Shown piece after piece: positions 45,392 through 55,119 of a stretch of 64,000 nucleotides of DNA (positions within the stretch are counted from its first letter, which is position 1; each line of letters begins with the position of its first letter). Below the pieces are notes generated by a model. It saw only the letters and a list, made by a program, of their open reading frames with translations, made no database searches and was not told the origin of the DNA. The DNA comes from Desulfatibacillum aliphaticivorans DSM 15576 (GTDB lineage: Bacteria > Desulfobacterota > Desulfobacteria > Desulfobacterales > Desulfatibacillaceae). The stretch covers positions 111,814 to 175,813 of the forward strand of contig NZ_AUCT01000017.1 of assembly GCF_000429905.1 (NCBI RefSeq), read 5' to 3'. A program made the position numbers and the translations under genes.

Positions 45392-45730
45392 GGGGTCCGA
45401 CTCTGGATGCAAACAGTAAATATGGCTCCCATCCGGTAAAAAACGCACTATGGCCTATCCTTCCTGATAACGTCATTGGCAATAACCGGGGCGCTAAGCC
45501 CGTATTGCCGGGCAAAGGGCGTAATAAGCAAATACAATGCCATGTGCAACAAAAGCACGGCAGCCCTTCGCCCTAATGTCAGGCGCATGGAAAACAGGAA
45601 CCTGATTCTGCGGAACCCCCTTTAATTCCGCAGCTTGTCGGTAGGGTCGTCCTCGTCTAACATGGTTTGCAGAGCCTCTTTTTCTTCCTGGTTGGGAAGA
45701 ATTCCCCTTAGGTCTGCTTTTAAAACGCAA
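45392..45730. other. Intergenic region with a GC hairpin (45608-45633)
   Basis: Between the HD-GYP gene stop and the peptidase start, both minus strand. Hairpin CTGCGGAA / TTCCGCAG (45608-45615, 45626-45633) may end the chemosensory operon, although no T-run follows. Another minus-strand frame just after the HD-GYP stop reads like coding sequence (KADLRGILPNQEEKEALQTM) for ~33 codons but has no start codon. Confidence 0.4.
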
Positions 45731-47044
45731 TCATTGTTCCGGGAAGGTAAACCCTTTCCGTTTGATCACCTTGACGCAGGCGTCCACGACGGCGGGGTCG
45801 AAAATCGTCCCCTTCTTGGTGATGACTTCCTCCAGGGCTTTTTCCATGCCCAAGGCCGGCCTGTAGGGCCTGTGAGACGACATGGCCTCCACCACGTCCG
45901 CCACGGCCAGGATTTTGGCTTCCAGCAGGATTTCATCCCCGGAAAGGCCTTTGGGATATCCGGACCCGTCCAGCCTTTCGTGATGCTGGACCACGATATC
46001 GGCGATGGGCCAGGGGAATTCCACCTTTTTCAGGATGTCGTACCCGACTTCCGAATGGGTCTTGATGAGAGTGAACTCCGTGTCCGTAATTTTTCCCGGC
46101 TTGTTCAAGATGGCCAGAGGAATGGCTATTTTTCCAATGTCGTGGATAACGCCGGCCATTCTGAGGCCGTCCATTTTGCCCTTGGAGATGTCCATTTCCT
46201 CGCCGATGGCCACCGCCAGCTTCACAACCCGCCTTTGATGGTCGGCGGTGTAAGGATCGCGAATGTCCAGGGTGTTGGCCATGGCGGTGATGGTGCCCTC
46301 CATGGCTTTGCGGAGCATTTTCAGGTTGGACCGGAGCTTGCCGGTTGTGGCTTTGTGCTCCAGGATTTCCATCTCCAGGGCCACGGTCCTTTCCACCACC
46401 TTGGCTTCCAGACTGTCGTTCAGCTCTTTAAGCTGCTTTTCCGCTTCTTCCTGAGCCGAGACCTTTTTCTCCAGTTTCTGGGTGATTTCCTCCAGGGCTT
46501 CTTCCGTCTGGGTCAACTCGTAGTTTCTCAGGACCGAGTCTTCGTAGATGGAAAGGAGCAGTCCCAGCATCTGGCCGGGCGTGGACTTGACCGAGTAGTC
46601 CTTGCCCTTGAAGGTAAAGTCCAGGGACGGGATGGCGTCCGGGTCCGGCCCTATAATGGGGGTCATGAGATGGTGCTCGATTTTTGACGAAAGAAAGTAG
46701 CCGTTATAGGGCTTGGTGACGTAGCAGTCGCCCCTGGCGCTCACCCCCCGGATAACGTCCACCGGATCTGACAGGGAGGTCAGGAGGAGGACGGGTATGT
46801 GCATGAGCTCCGGGTCGTTTTTTACAGCCTCGCAAAACTCGTAACCCGACATTTCAGGCATTTCAATGTCCGTGATGATCAGATTGGGCGGGTCGGCCTG
46901 GCACATTTCCAGGGCCTCCTTGCCGTTGGACGCCGCCATCACCTGGTATTTTTGTTCTTCCAGCAATATTTGCAGTTTGAGGGACTGGGTAGGGCTGTCT
47001 TCAGCAATGAGAATTTTAGTTTCCGCCTTGTTGATTACGCTCAT
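45731..47044 (-). CDS. Response regulator with HD-GYP phosphodiesterase output
   Basis: 437 residues. Receiver ~10-125: IAEDSP acidic patch, phospho-acceptor Asp in IITDIEMPEMSGYE, Lys in VTKPYN. A coiled coil (~170-225) joins it to the HD-GYP domain (~240-435): AGVIHDIGKIAIP holds the HD pair, HHERLDGSGYPKGLSGDEI the second metal/GYP block, and SSHRPYRPALG the rest. All key residues are present, so it should cleave c-di-GMP. Last gene of the Wsp-type operon, taking the place of the WspR diguanylate cyclase. Confidence 0.93.
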   Translation of the reverse strand: MSVINKAETKILIAEDSPTQSLKLQILLEEQKYQVMAASNGKEALEMCQADPPNLIITDIEMPEMSGYEFCEAVKNDPELMHIPVLLLTSLSDPVDVIRGVSARGDCYVTKPYNGYFLSSKIEHHLMTPIIGPDPDAIPSLDFTFKGKDYSVKSTPGQMLGLLLSIYEDSVLRNYELTQTEEALEEITQKLEKKVSAQEEAEKQLKELNDSLEAKVVERTVALEMEILEHKATTGKLRSNLKMLRKAMEGTITAMANTLDIRDPYTADHQRRVVKLAVAIGEEMDISKGKMDGLRMAGVIHDIGKIAIPLAILNKPGKITDTEFTLIKTHSEVGYDILKKVEFPWPIADIVVQHHERLDGSGYPKGLSGDEILLEAKILAVADVVEAMSSHRPYRPALGMEKALEEVITKKGTIFDPAVVDACVKVIKRKGFTFPEQ

Positions 47045-47078
47045 ATTACTTGTCCTTCCGAGAATAGATCCTCTTGCT

Positions 47079-48128
47079 TTACTTCTTGTCCACCAGGGAA
47101 TTTAAAAACGCGGCTATTTCCATGGGATTCATGATTTCCTTGGCGCCGTTCAGGCGGATAGCCTCCCCGGGCATGCCGTGCACCACCGAAGACTCTTCAT
47201 CCTGGGCGATTGTGATGGCGCCTTTGTCGCGCATTTCCTTCAGTTCGGCGGAACCGTCCGATCCCATGCCGGAAAGCAGGATTCCCACGGCTGAATCTCC
47301 GTAGCTTCTCGCCACAGAGGTGAATAAGAACGATACTGAGGGGCGAACCCCGTTTTCCAAGGATGCTTTGGATAATACCACCTTCCCGCTTTTCATTACC
47401 CCCATATGATAATCATCGGGAGCGAAATATACATGTCCTGGCTTGATAATACCGCCGTGTTCAGGAATTTCAACCGGGAGGGAGCTTTCTTTATTCAACC
47501 AACCCACCATACCGGATAAAAAACCCTGGGAAATATGCTGGACAAACAAAATGGGCAAATGGAAATCGCGTCTGATATTCGTCAAGATGGTTCGAATGAC
47601 CGGAGGCCCGCCCGTGGAGGCGCCTACGGCGACAAGTTTGATTTCCGCCTTTTCCTTCGCCGGCATGGGCGCGGGGGAAGGCGGCAGTTCCGGCGTTACC
47701 TTTCTAAGCCTGGAGGAGCGCCGCACCACTTTGACTTCGCTCATGAGCTTGACCGTGGAAATGAGCTTGCGGCACATCTGGGCGTATTCAGGATGCCCCG
47801 GGCCTTTGGGCTTTTCCATGGCGGCCACGGCTCCGGCCTGCATGGCCCGGAAGGTGTTTTCCACATGGTCTGCAGACAGCAGGGTGCTGTTGATGACGAT
47901 GGGAACCGGGCTTTGCTCCATGATGATTTGCGTAGCTTCAAACCCGTCCATTTTATCCATATGGATGTCCATGATAACGACATCTGGCTTCTTTCTCGCC
48001 ACCATATCAACGGCCTGAACGCCATTGTGGGCCATACCCACCAAGTTCAACTCACCGTCCGACTCGATAATGGCGGCGAGTTGTTCTCGCACTGTGGGAG
48101 AATCGTCCACAACCAGAACTTTTATCAT
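47079..48128 (-). CDS. cheB: CheB-type protein-glutamate methylesterase (WspF-like)
   Basis: 349 residues: receiver (VVDDSPTVREQLAAII; Asp in IMDIHMDKMDGFEA) and C-terminal methylesterase with catalytic Ser in AVGASTGGPPVI, His in FVQHISQGF and Asp in LLSGMGSDGSAEL. It removes methyl groups added by the operon's CheR from the MCP, setting adaptation. 34 nt upstream of the HD-GYP gene. Confidence 0.94.
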   Translation of the reverse strand: MIKVLVVDDSPTVREQLAAIIESDGELNLVGMAHNGVQAVDMVARKKPDVVIMDIHMDKMDGFEATQIIMEQSPVPIVINSTLLSADHVENTFRAMQAGAVAAMEKPKGPGHPEYAQMCRKLISTVKLMSEVKVVRRSSRLRKVTPELPPSPAPMPAKEKAEIKLVAVGASTGGPPVIRTILTNIRRDFHLPILFVQHISQGFLSGMVGWLNKESSLPVEIPEHGGIIKPGHVYFAPDDYHMGVMKSGKVVLSKASLENGVRPSVSFLFTSVARSYGDSAVGILLSGMGSDGSAELKEMRDKGAITIAQDEESSVVHGMPGEAIRLNGAKEIMNPMEIAAFLNSLVDKK

Positions 48129-48141
48129 CCCAACCTCTCAA

Positions 48142-50745
48142 TTAGATCAAACGATCAATGACTTCCAATAGATTACTTTGATCAAAACTGGCTTTAACAA
48201 TGTACGCATTGGCGCCGACCTCGATGCCGCGCTCCTTGTCTTCCTTGGAGTCCAGGCTGGTTACCAACACCACGGGGGTTTCCGCGCGGGATTGGTGTCC
48301 CCTGATTTTCGCCGTCAACTCAAATCCGTTCATGCGAGGCATTTCCACGTCCGAAACCACGGCGTCGAAGACGCCGGTCTCAAATATGTTGTAGGCCTCC
48401 AGGCCGTCAACCGCCGTGGTGACGACATAACCCGCCGCTTCCAGGATGTTTTTAATAAGCATCCGGGACGTAATGGAGTCCTCGGCGATGAGTATGGTCC
48501 GTTTTCTGGCGGAGTCCCTGTCTCCTTCCATGGCTTCGCCCATGGCGGCCCGGAAGCTGAGCGCGGCGCTCTTCATAAGATCCGATACATTGAGCACAGG
48601 CACAACCTTGCCCGATCCCAAAATGGTGGCGCCCGCCACATTGGGAACCCGGGACAACTGGCGGCCCAGACTCTTGACCACAACCTCCTGCTCGCAAACC
48701 ACCTGGTCCACGGAAAAAGCCATGCGTTTGTCGCCCGCCGCCATAATAACCAAGGTCAGAAGGGGCTCGCGGGCCTTTTCCAGGGAGGCTTCCAGACTTA
48801 GGACGCCGCCCAGGTTGGCGACGGATAAAATCTGGTCGTTTATCGTCACGGAAGCGCGGTTTTCCACGGTTTGAATTTCTTCTCTGGGCAGGCGAAGCAC
48901 CCTCTCCACCTGAGCGCCGGGCACGATGAAAGGCTGTTTTTCCGCTTCAATAAGAACGCCCCGGAAAGTAGCCAGGGTGACGGGCAGGCCGATCTTGAAG
49001 CTCGTTCCCACGCCTTCTTCCGTCTCCACGGAAAGAACGCCGCCCAGCTTCTCCACGGTTTCCGCCACAATGGCCATGCCCAGGCCGCGTCCGGAAATCT
49101 CCGTGATAATGGGGCTGGTGGAAATCTCGGAGCGAAAAATGAGGCTGACGGCCTCCTGATCCTGCATTTGCTCCGCTTCCTGTTGGGTGATAACGCCCTT
49201 TTTGATGGCTTTTTCCTTGAGGCGGGGGAAGTTGATGCCGCCGCCGTCGTCCTTCAGCAGAATTTCCACCTTGCCGCCTTCATCCTGCGAAACCGTCAGG
49301 TTGATGGTTCCTGCACGGTGTTTGCCTCTTTCCACCCGTTCTTCGGGCGTTTCCAGGCCGTGGTCCACCGAGTTGCGCAGCAGATGAATGAAGGGGCTTT
49401 TCATTTGCTCCAGAATCCGCCGGTCGATTTCAATTTCGCCGCCCTGGAGGATAAGATCCACTTCCTTGTTCTGATTGCGGGAAATATCCCGGATCATGCG
49501 CGGAAAGCCATCGAACAAAGTGGAAAAGGGGAGCATGGTGACCCTTTTTACTTCATCCAGAAGGTCGTCCGCAAAGCGGGAAAGGTTGCGATGGTCCTGT
49601 TCCGAGGCCTTGGTCAGGTTCCGGATTTCGTGGCCCAGGTTTTGAACATGGTTCTGGTTCCAGTCCAAAAACTCCATGATCTGAGCGAGATGACCGGCGC
49701 CGCGGTCGCTGTCGCCCTGGACGCCTTGCTGCTGGACTTCCCTGCGCAGCCACCGGATTTCCGTTTTAAAACGGGACCATTTCTTTTCCCAGAGCTCAAT
49801 GCCTGAAGCCGTATCTTTCAGGTTTTGGGAATGCTGCAGAGAAACCAGTTTTAAAGAAACCAGCTCCTCGGCCTTTAGCAGAATGGAGTCCAGCTTGGAG
49901 GTGGCAATGCGAACGGTTTCCGCGATTTGCGAGCGTACGGCCGCTGCTTCTCCCGGCCTGGGCGTTTTGGAGGCGGCCGGCTTGGCGCTTTCCGCTTTGG
50001 GCTTGGCTTCCTTGGCCGCAGGCTTGGCCTTTTTGGCCGCCTTGGGTTTTGCCTTGGGCTCCGGTTCAGGCTCCGGTTCAGGCTCCGGCTCGGCTTCCGG
50101 TTCAGGCTCCGGCTCCGGCTCGGCTTCCGGTTCGGGCTCCGGCGAGGACGCCTTTAGAGGCTGGTCTTCATCCTCGTCAAAATACTCGTACTCTTCGTCC
50201 TCGTCATCCTCGTCGTCGTAAAGGCCGCCGTAATCCTCGTCCTCGTCTTCCGCCTCCTCGACGTCTTCAGGCTCCTCCGCTTCCGCGGCGGCTTCCTGAA
50301 CTTCTTCAACCTGATCCGTTGCGTCGTCATCCCCTTCAGATTTGCCGTCGCGCCAATCCATAAGCCTTTTGGTGACGTCGGCCATTTCGTCTTTATTGAC
50401 GTTGGGATCGTCGTCAATATTGGCAAGGCAGTTTTCAAAGGCGTTTACGGAATCATGCAGGGTGTCAAAAAGTTCCGTGCAGAGTCCTATTTCCCGCCTT
50501 TTAATGCCAGCCAGGACGCTTTCCGCCACCTGGGCCAGGGATTCGATTTCCTTGAGGTTGACGGCCCGCGCCGCTCCCTTCAAACTATGGGCCTCACGGA
50601 AAACCTCTTCCACCAGGGCTGCCTGGCTTTCGGGATCCTTGGCCTTTTCCAGCCCAAGAAGCCCGGATGACATGTTTGCCAGGCGCTCGTCAGCTTCCAG
50701 CCTGAACGCGCTCCGAAGTCTTTTTAACAGTTCCTCTTCATTCAT
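48142..50745 (-). CDS. Hybrid CheA-REC histidine kinase (WspE-like)
   Basis: 867 residues. Hpt domain with phospho-acceptor His53 in REAHSLKGAARA. A very acidic stretch (~130-205, many Asp/Glu/Tyr) is followed by a Pro-Glu repeat (~200-235) and an Ala-Lys-Pro stretch to ~265. Next come dimerisation helices, an ATPase domain (HLLRNSVDHGLE N-box, LKDDGGGINF, GRGLGMAIV) and a CheW-like domain. The C-terminal receiver has its Asp in AVVSDVEMPRMNGFE. It autophosphorylates on signal from the MCP and passes phosphate to the HD-GYP regulator and CheB. Confidence 0.94.
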   Translation of the reverse strand: MNEEELLKRLRSAFRLEADERLANMSSGLLGLEKAKDPESQAALVEEVFREAHSLKGAARAVNLKEIESLAQVAESVLAGIKRREIGLCTELFDTLHDSVNAFENCLANIDDDPNVNKDEMADVTKRLMDWRDGKSEGDDDATDQVEEVQEAAAEAEEPEDVEEAEDEDEDYGGLYDDEDDEDEEYEYFDEDEDQPLKASSPEPEPEAEPEPEPEPEAEPEPEPEPEPEPKAKPKAAKKAKPAAKEAKPKAESAKPAASKTPRPGEAAAVRSQIAETVRIATSKLDSILLKAEELVSLKLVSLQHSQNLKDTASGIELWEKKWSRFKTEIRWLRREVQQQGVQGDSDRGAGHLAQIMEFLDWNQNHVQNLGHEIRNLTKASEQDHRNLSRFADDLLDEVKRVTMLPFSTLFDGFPRMIRDISRNQNKEVDLILQGGEIEIDRRILEQMKSPFIHLLRNSVDHGLETPEERVERGKHRAGTINLTVSQDEGGKVEILLKDDGGGINFPRLKEKAIKKGVITQQEAEQMQDQEAVSLIFRSEISTSPIITEISGRGLGMAIVAETVEKLGGVLSVETEEGVGTSFKIGLPVTLATFRGVLIEAEKQPFIVPGAQVERVLRLPREEIQTVENRASVTINDQILSVANLGGVLSLEASLEKAREPLLTLVIMAAGDKRMAFSVDQVVCEQEVVVKSLGRQLSRVPNVAGATILGSGKVVPVLNVSDLMKSAALSFRAAMGEAMEGDRDSARKRTILIAEDSITSRMLIKNILEAAGYVVTTAVDGLEAYNIFETGVFDAVVSDVEMPRMNGFELTAKIRGHQSRAETPVVLVTSLDSKEDKERGIEVGANAYIVKASFDQSNLLEVIDRLI

Positions 50746-50757
50746 AACTCATCACCT

Positions 50758-52887
50758 TCACACTTTGAACTTGCCTGCCAGTTCCTTCATGCGTTGACCA
50801 AGTTCGTGCATGTCTGAAATCGCGCCTTCCAATTGCTTGGCGCCATCCACATTCTGGAGGCTGGCGTCTTTGATGCTTGTCATGGCCTGGCTAAGTTGAT
50901 CCATACCCGCCATCTGCTGGCGATTTGACGCTGCAATCTGGGCCGCAGCCCGGGCCGCCTGATTGACGCTTTCCACCAAGTCCTGGATGGTTTGTCCGGA
51001 TTGGCTGGACAGGCCGACTCCGCTGTCCACAGCCTTGCTTCCTCTTTCCGTGGCCATGACGGCCGTGCTGGTGGCGCTCTGAATATCGTTCAGAATAGTG
51101 CGCACCTGACCGGTGGCCTGTTTGGATTGGTCCGCCAGATTTTTCACTTCCTGGGCGACGACCGAGAAGCCCTTGCCGTATTCCCCCGCCTTAGCCGCTT
51201 CAATGGAAGCGTTGACCGACAACAGGTTGGATTCGTTGGCTAAGTCGCCCACCGCGTCAATAATGTCTCCAATGCTTTGGGTTTGCTCCGAAAGTTTGAC
51301 AATGCTTTCAGCAATAAACTCCATTTCCTCTTTGACGTGGTTCATGCCCATGAGGGCGTCATGAGTGGCTTTTTCTCCGGACTCGGAGTGTTGCGCTGCG
51401 GACTCCGCCGTGTCCGCCACTATTTCAGCTTTTTCGCTGGTAAGGGCGGCGGTTTGCTTGACTTCCTCCATGGTTGTGGAAATCTCGGAAATGGAGCTGG
51501 ATGTCTGGGCCGAACTGCTCGCCAGTTCGGACGCGGTGGACGATATCTGGCTGGATGAAACCGCCAGAAGCTCCGAGCCTTCCTTGATCTCTATCACCAT
51601 GGCCTGCAGTTTGCCCATGAACACGTTGAACCATTTCGCCAGGTCCGTCAGTTCGTCGCGTCCCTCTTCCTTAAGGCGAACCGTAAGATCTCCGTCTCCT
51701 TCTGACATGTCCCGCACCATCAGGGCGATGCGCCTGATGGGCCGCGTAATGCCTTCGGATATGAACAGGGAAAGCAGGATAAAAGCTCCCATGGCAAGGA
51801 CTCCCACCCCGGAAATCCACTTGGCGACCTTTTTCAGCATGTTTTGTCCGTGCTGGTCCAGATTGTTTTCCATGGCGTGGACCTGGTTCATGGGGAGGCC
51901 GGCAAGGGCGAAGCCCAGGACGGTTCCTTGGTTGGTTTCTAGGGGGATGGTTTTGACCAGGTAATCGTTACCCGCCAAAGAGGCGATGACAGGGGCGTTA
52001 ACCCCTTCCGTCAGCAGCTTTTGCGAGGCATTGCCCTCGAGTTTAAGAGCTTCGTAAATATCCCGGCCGTCCCTCACCTTAAAGCCGGCTTGAGACGCCG
52101 CCTGGTTTCCGAGAAAAATCGCCGCGGGCGCTCCGGTGGCTTCATTAAAAGACGCCAAAGCGTATTCCAAGTGGTCGTAAAGCTTGCCGGTCAGCAGAAA
52201 AGCTCTGGTGTTGTCAAATTCGTCCTTGATCAAATTGGCGGAGATCAAAGCAGCCGTTTCCCGTTCATAGCTCTTGCCCTGATTCGTCAGGCCTACGGCG
52301 GAAAGGAATTCTTTGGAAAGATTCCGGGCGTGAATCTGGGCGGTATTTTCCCTTGCCGAGGCCGCCAAATCCATCGCCTTGCAGAAGTCGGCCAGAACCT
52401 GGGCGTTTTCGTTATTGGGGTAGGCGGTCAGAATTTCGTTTTTTAAAGAAACGATAACGGCAAAGTCAAACTTGCCGGATTCAACTACTGCGTATGAGCT
52501 CATTTTCGAAGATTGCTCTTCGTCATTTTCCAGTCTGGAGGAAAAAGCGATCTCCTCAAGCAGGATATTGGTCTTTAATTGCAGTTCATAGCTGCTGAGA
52601 ACATTAAGCTGTACAAAATCGATATTTTCGCTCAGGTCCGTATTTCCTGCAATTTCAAGGGCCGCGGAAAGCATGTCCTTGCCCACCAGGCTAAGATGTT
52701 TGTTCAAAAAGTTTTCGTAAGTGCTCAGCCTTTCCTTTTCCCGACTGGTGGCTTCCTGTACAAGGTCCTGGAACTGATTCTCAATTCCTCCACGCAAAGT
52801 AATGTTTACCGCAAGGAGTATGATCAGGATGATAACGGCAACGCTGGTGCAAAAGTAAATCAGGATACGGTTTTTTATACTTCCCAT
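50758..52887 (-). CDS. Methyl-accepting chemotaxis protein (WspA-position receptor)
   Basis: 709 residues. TM1 ~8-30, a large periplasmic sensor region (~31-355), TM2 ~358-382, HAMP just after (TRPIRRIALMVRDMSEGDGD). The long signalling coiled coil has its hairpin tip in VGDLANESNLLSVNASIEAA and KGFSVVAQEVKNLADQS. Sensor family not identified. GGAGGTGG before the ATG. It lies between the second cheW and cheA. Confidence 0.93.
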   Translation of the reverse strand: MGSIKNRILIYFCTSVAVIILIILLAVNITLRGGIENQFQDLVQEATSREKERLSTYENFLNKHLSLVGKDMLSAALEIAGNTDLSENIDFVQLNVLSSYELQLKTNILLEEIAFSSRLENDEEQSSKMSSYAVVESGKFDFAVIVSLKNEILTAYPNNENAQVLADFCKAMDLAASARENTAQIHARNLSKEFLSAVGLTNQGKSYERETAALISANLIKDEFDNTRAFLLTGKLYDHLEYALASFNEATGAPAAIFLGNQAASQAGFKVRDGRDIYEALKLEGNASQKLLTEGVNAPVIASLAGNDYLVKTIPLETNQGTVLGFALAGLPMNQVHAMENNLDQHGQNMLKKVAKWISGVGVLAMGAFILLSLFISEGITRPIRRIALMVRDMSEGDGDLTVRLKEEGRDELTDLAKWFNVFMGKLQAMVIEIKEGSELLAVSSSQISSTASELASSSAQTSSSISEISTTMEEVKQTAALTSEKAEIVADTAESAAQHSESGEKATHDALMGMNHVKEEMEFIAESIVKLSEQTQSIGDIIDAVGDLANESNLLSVNASIEAAKAGEYGKGFSVVAQEVKNLADQSKQATGQVRTILNDIQSATSTAVMATERGSKAVDSGVGLSSQSGQTIQDLVESVNQAARAAAQIAASNRQQMAGMDQLSQAMTSIKDASLQNVDGAKQLEGAISDMHELGQRMKELAGKFKV

Positions 52888-52918
52888 GCCACCTCCGCCA
52901 CTAGTCCCAGGGGGTACT

Positions 52919-53563
52919 TTATTCCACTTCCAAGTTCACCACGATTCTTTTATCCTGTAGAATGCGTAAACCATCCAAGATCACAAGGCCTCCGGCCGTG
53001 ACGCCCTTCAAGTACTGCGCCCTTAATCCCGTCAATGTAGGCAGGGAGGGCTGAATTTTTTCCGAGGGAATGGAGTTGACTCCCTTTAACTCGTCCGCCA
53101 GGACGCCGAATTCCATGTCGTCCGAAGCAAGGATGATGACCCGGGAGTTCTCCGTGATTTTTTGCTTGGGCAGTTCAAAAAATTCTTTCAGGTCCACTAC
53201 GGAAAGAATTCTGCTGCGCACATTGATCACGCCCAAAACGAATGACGGGGTGCACGGAATAGGCGTGCAGTCTTTGTAGGGGTATACTTCCCTGATGCAT
53301 GAAAGTTCAATGGCGTATTTTTCGTGCGCCAGCAGGAACTCCACCACATCCAGCTTTTCCCCCGCGCCCTTTCCCTCGTCCTTGGACCGGGCGGCCAGAA
53401 GTTTGGCTCTTTTTTTCAAGGCGCTCTTGATTTCTTCTCCGGACATTTCTCCGGCCTGATTGTAAGACGCCCTGGCCTCGTCCAATTGTTTTCTGACTTC
53501 CGTCCACCGTTCATCGACGGAAAGATTGGCTTTCTCTATTGTTTTTTGCGCCTGGCTGTTCAT
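52919..53563 (-). CDS. CheW-domain coupling protein with N-terminal extension (WspD-like)
   Basis: 214 residues. The first ~75 are helical and charged (KKRAKLLAARSKDEGKGAGE), then a CheW domain: DVVEFLLAHEKYAIELSCIR, CTPIPCTPSFVLGVINVRSR, VVDLKEFFELPKQKIT. It links receptor and CheA. The long extension matches the WspD-like type rather than plain CheW. Confidence 0.9.
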   Translation of the reverse strand: MNSQAQKTIEKANLSVDERWTEVRKQLDEARASYNQAGEMSGEEIKSALKKRAKLLAARSKDEGKGAGEKLDVVEFLLAHEKYAIELSCIREVYPYKDCTPIPCTPSFVLGVINVRSRILSVVDLKEFFELPKQKITENSRVIILASDDMEFGVLADELKGVNSIPSEKIQPSLPTLTGLRAQYLKGVTAGGLVILDGLRILQDKRIVVNLEVE

Positions 53564-53567
53564 AGGA

Positions 53568-55112
53568 TCAATCCCCTAAAATCATGGAACGAACAATCTC
53601 CGTAAGCCGCCCCGCTGTCATTCCCCCGGAGTGGGGGATTACTGCATCCGAGTCAAGGTCCAGCAGCAAGGATAAGGCGTTTTTAAAATGCCTCCTCGCT
53701 TCATTGGCCTTGCCCTGTTTTTTCATTGTGTTGCCCAACGTGAAATGGGCCAATATAAATCGGGAGTCCAGGAAAAGGGAGGCTTGAAGCAAGTCCGCCG
53801 CTTTTTCCGAGTCGCCCAACTCTGCATAAACCGTGGCCAGCAAATAGCGGTGGCCGGGGTTTAATTTGTCCGCGTCCACGGCCTTCCCGCCCCATTTGCG
53901 GGCTTCTTCCAGCTTGCCCATATTGGCGTAAGTCCTGGCCAAAAGGGCCATGGCCCTGCTGTCCGGCTTCATTCCCGCCTTCGCGTCGGCCGCTGAAATA
54001 ATTTCAAGCAGGCAATTCACCGCGTCGTCGTAATTGCCTTTTTCCACAAGTTCAAGCGCCTTATCAAGCATGCGGTCCGCGTCCAAGGGCTCCATTTTTT
54101 TCGCCCGGTCGACTTCCGGCCTGGGCGGAGCCGTACGCTCGACTCTGGGCGGGCGCCTGGTCAACGGCGTTCTTGCGGGAAAATTCGGCAGAGGCGTCTC
54201 TTTTTTTACGGGGGCGGACTCAGCCTTTGTATCCACAAGGTCCGCGCCTTGCACTTTATTTCTTGCGGCTTGCTTTTGAAAAATAATGGCGCCTGGATAC
54301 CGTATATGCGCCAAATTGGGATGCTCCACAAAAGCCGCTTCGCTAGGCCCTACAAAAAACCAGCCATTGTCCGCCAAGGCCCAGGCTATTCTCTCTATAA
54401 CCGTGTCCCGCAACTTCTGATTGAAGTACATCAACACGTTGCGGCAAAATACCACGTTGACGTCTTCCGTGTGCGTCACCGCCGAGGGATAAACCGGGTC
54501 CACCAAGTTGAGGTTGGTGAAGCGTATGGCCTTTTTCAGGCCCTTTTCCACCTCAAACCGGTTGTTCCCGTGTACGGTGAAATATTTTTCCACCATCCAA
54601 TTGGGAGCGTTCCGCAAAGACCAGTTGGTGTATATGCCCTTTCTGGCTTTTTCCAAAAACCGGGAGTTGATGTCCGTCGCCAGGATGGAAAAGTCTTTGG
54701 CCGTCCAGTAAGGCTTCATGCGGTCAACAACCATGGCCATGGTGTATGGCTCTTCCCCCGTGCAGCATGCGGCGCTCCAAAAACGCGGCGGCTTGCCTTT
54801 TTTGGCGCATTTTTCGAAAATGTCCGGCAGGATTTGATGTTGGAGGGCGTTAAAGTGGCTTTCGTCACGGAGAAAAAAAGTTTCCCCCACCGTCAGGTGC
54901 GCAACCAATGTGTCCAATTGAACCTTGGTGACCGGGGACCCCAACAATCCCTGAATGCAGGATGTGGTGTCCTCGAAACCCAGCTCCAAAGCGGCTGCGC
55001 GCACCCCCCTCTCTAAATCGTGCCACCTCTCCGGCGGAAAAAAAAGGCCGATTTTATTCTGTATTAACTCGCTAAGGCGAGCAAATAAATTTTTTTCTAT
55101 GTTTTGGGCCAT
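53568..55112 (-). CDS. cheR: CheR methyltransferase with TPR tail (WspC-like)
   Basis: 514 residues. CheR domain ~10-280: TVGETFFLRDESHFNALQHQ, FWSAACCTGEEPYTMAM (SAM site), NVVFCRNVLMYFNQKLRD. A Pro/Arg-rich linker (~305-345) leads to TPR-like helices (~350-500; ALELVEKGNYDDAVNCLLEI, MALLARTYANMGKLEEARKW). It methylates glutamates on the MCP. It starts 7 nt after the first cheW. Confidence 0.93.
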   Translation of the reverse strand: MAQNIEKNLFARLSELIQNKIGLFFPPERWHDLERGVRAAALELGFEDTTSCIQGLLGSPVTKVQLDTLVAHLTVGETFFLRDESHFNALQHQILPDIFEKCAKKGKPPRFWSAACCTGEEPYTMAMVVDRMKPYWTAKDFSILATDINSRFLEKARKGIYTNWSLRNAPNWMVEKYFTVHGNNRFEVEKGLKKAIRFTNLNLVDPVYPSAVTHTEDVNVVFCRNVLMYFNQKLRDTVIERIAWALADNGWFFVGPSEAAFVEHPNLAHIRYPGAIIFQKQAARNKVQGADLVDTKAESAPVKKETPLPNFPARTPLTRRPPRVERTAPPRPEVDRAKKMEPLDADRMLDKALELVEKGNYDDAVNCLLEIISAADAKAGMKPDSRAMALLARTYANMGKLEEARKWGGKAVDADKLNPGHRYLLATVYAELGDSEKAADLLQASLFLDSRFILAHFTLGNTMKKQGKANEARRHFKNALSLLLDLDSDAVIPHSGGMTAGRLTEIVRSMILGD

Positions 55113-55119
55113 GGAGCAC

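Noticed and set aside
45590..45735. Coding-like minus-strand frame right after the HD-GYP stop (KADLRGILPNQEEKEALQTM...)
   Set aside because: Thirty-odd plausible codons, but no start codon after the upstream stop and no clear frameshift signal. The HD-GYP protein ends at a normal place without it.
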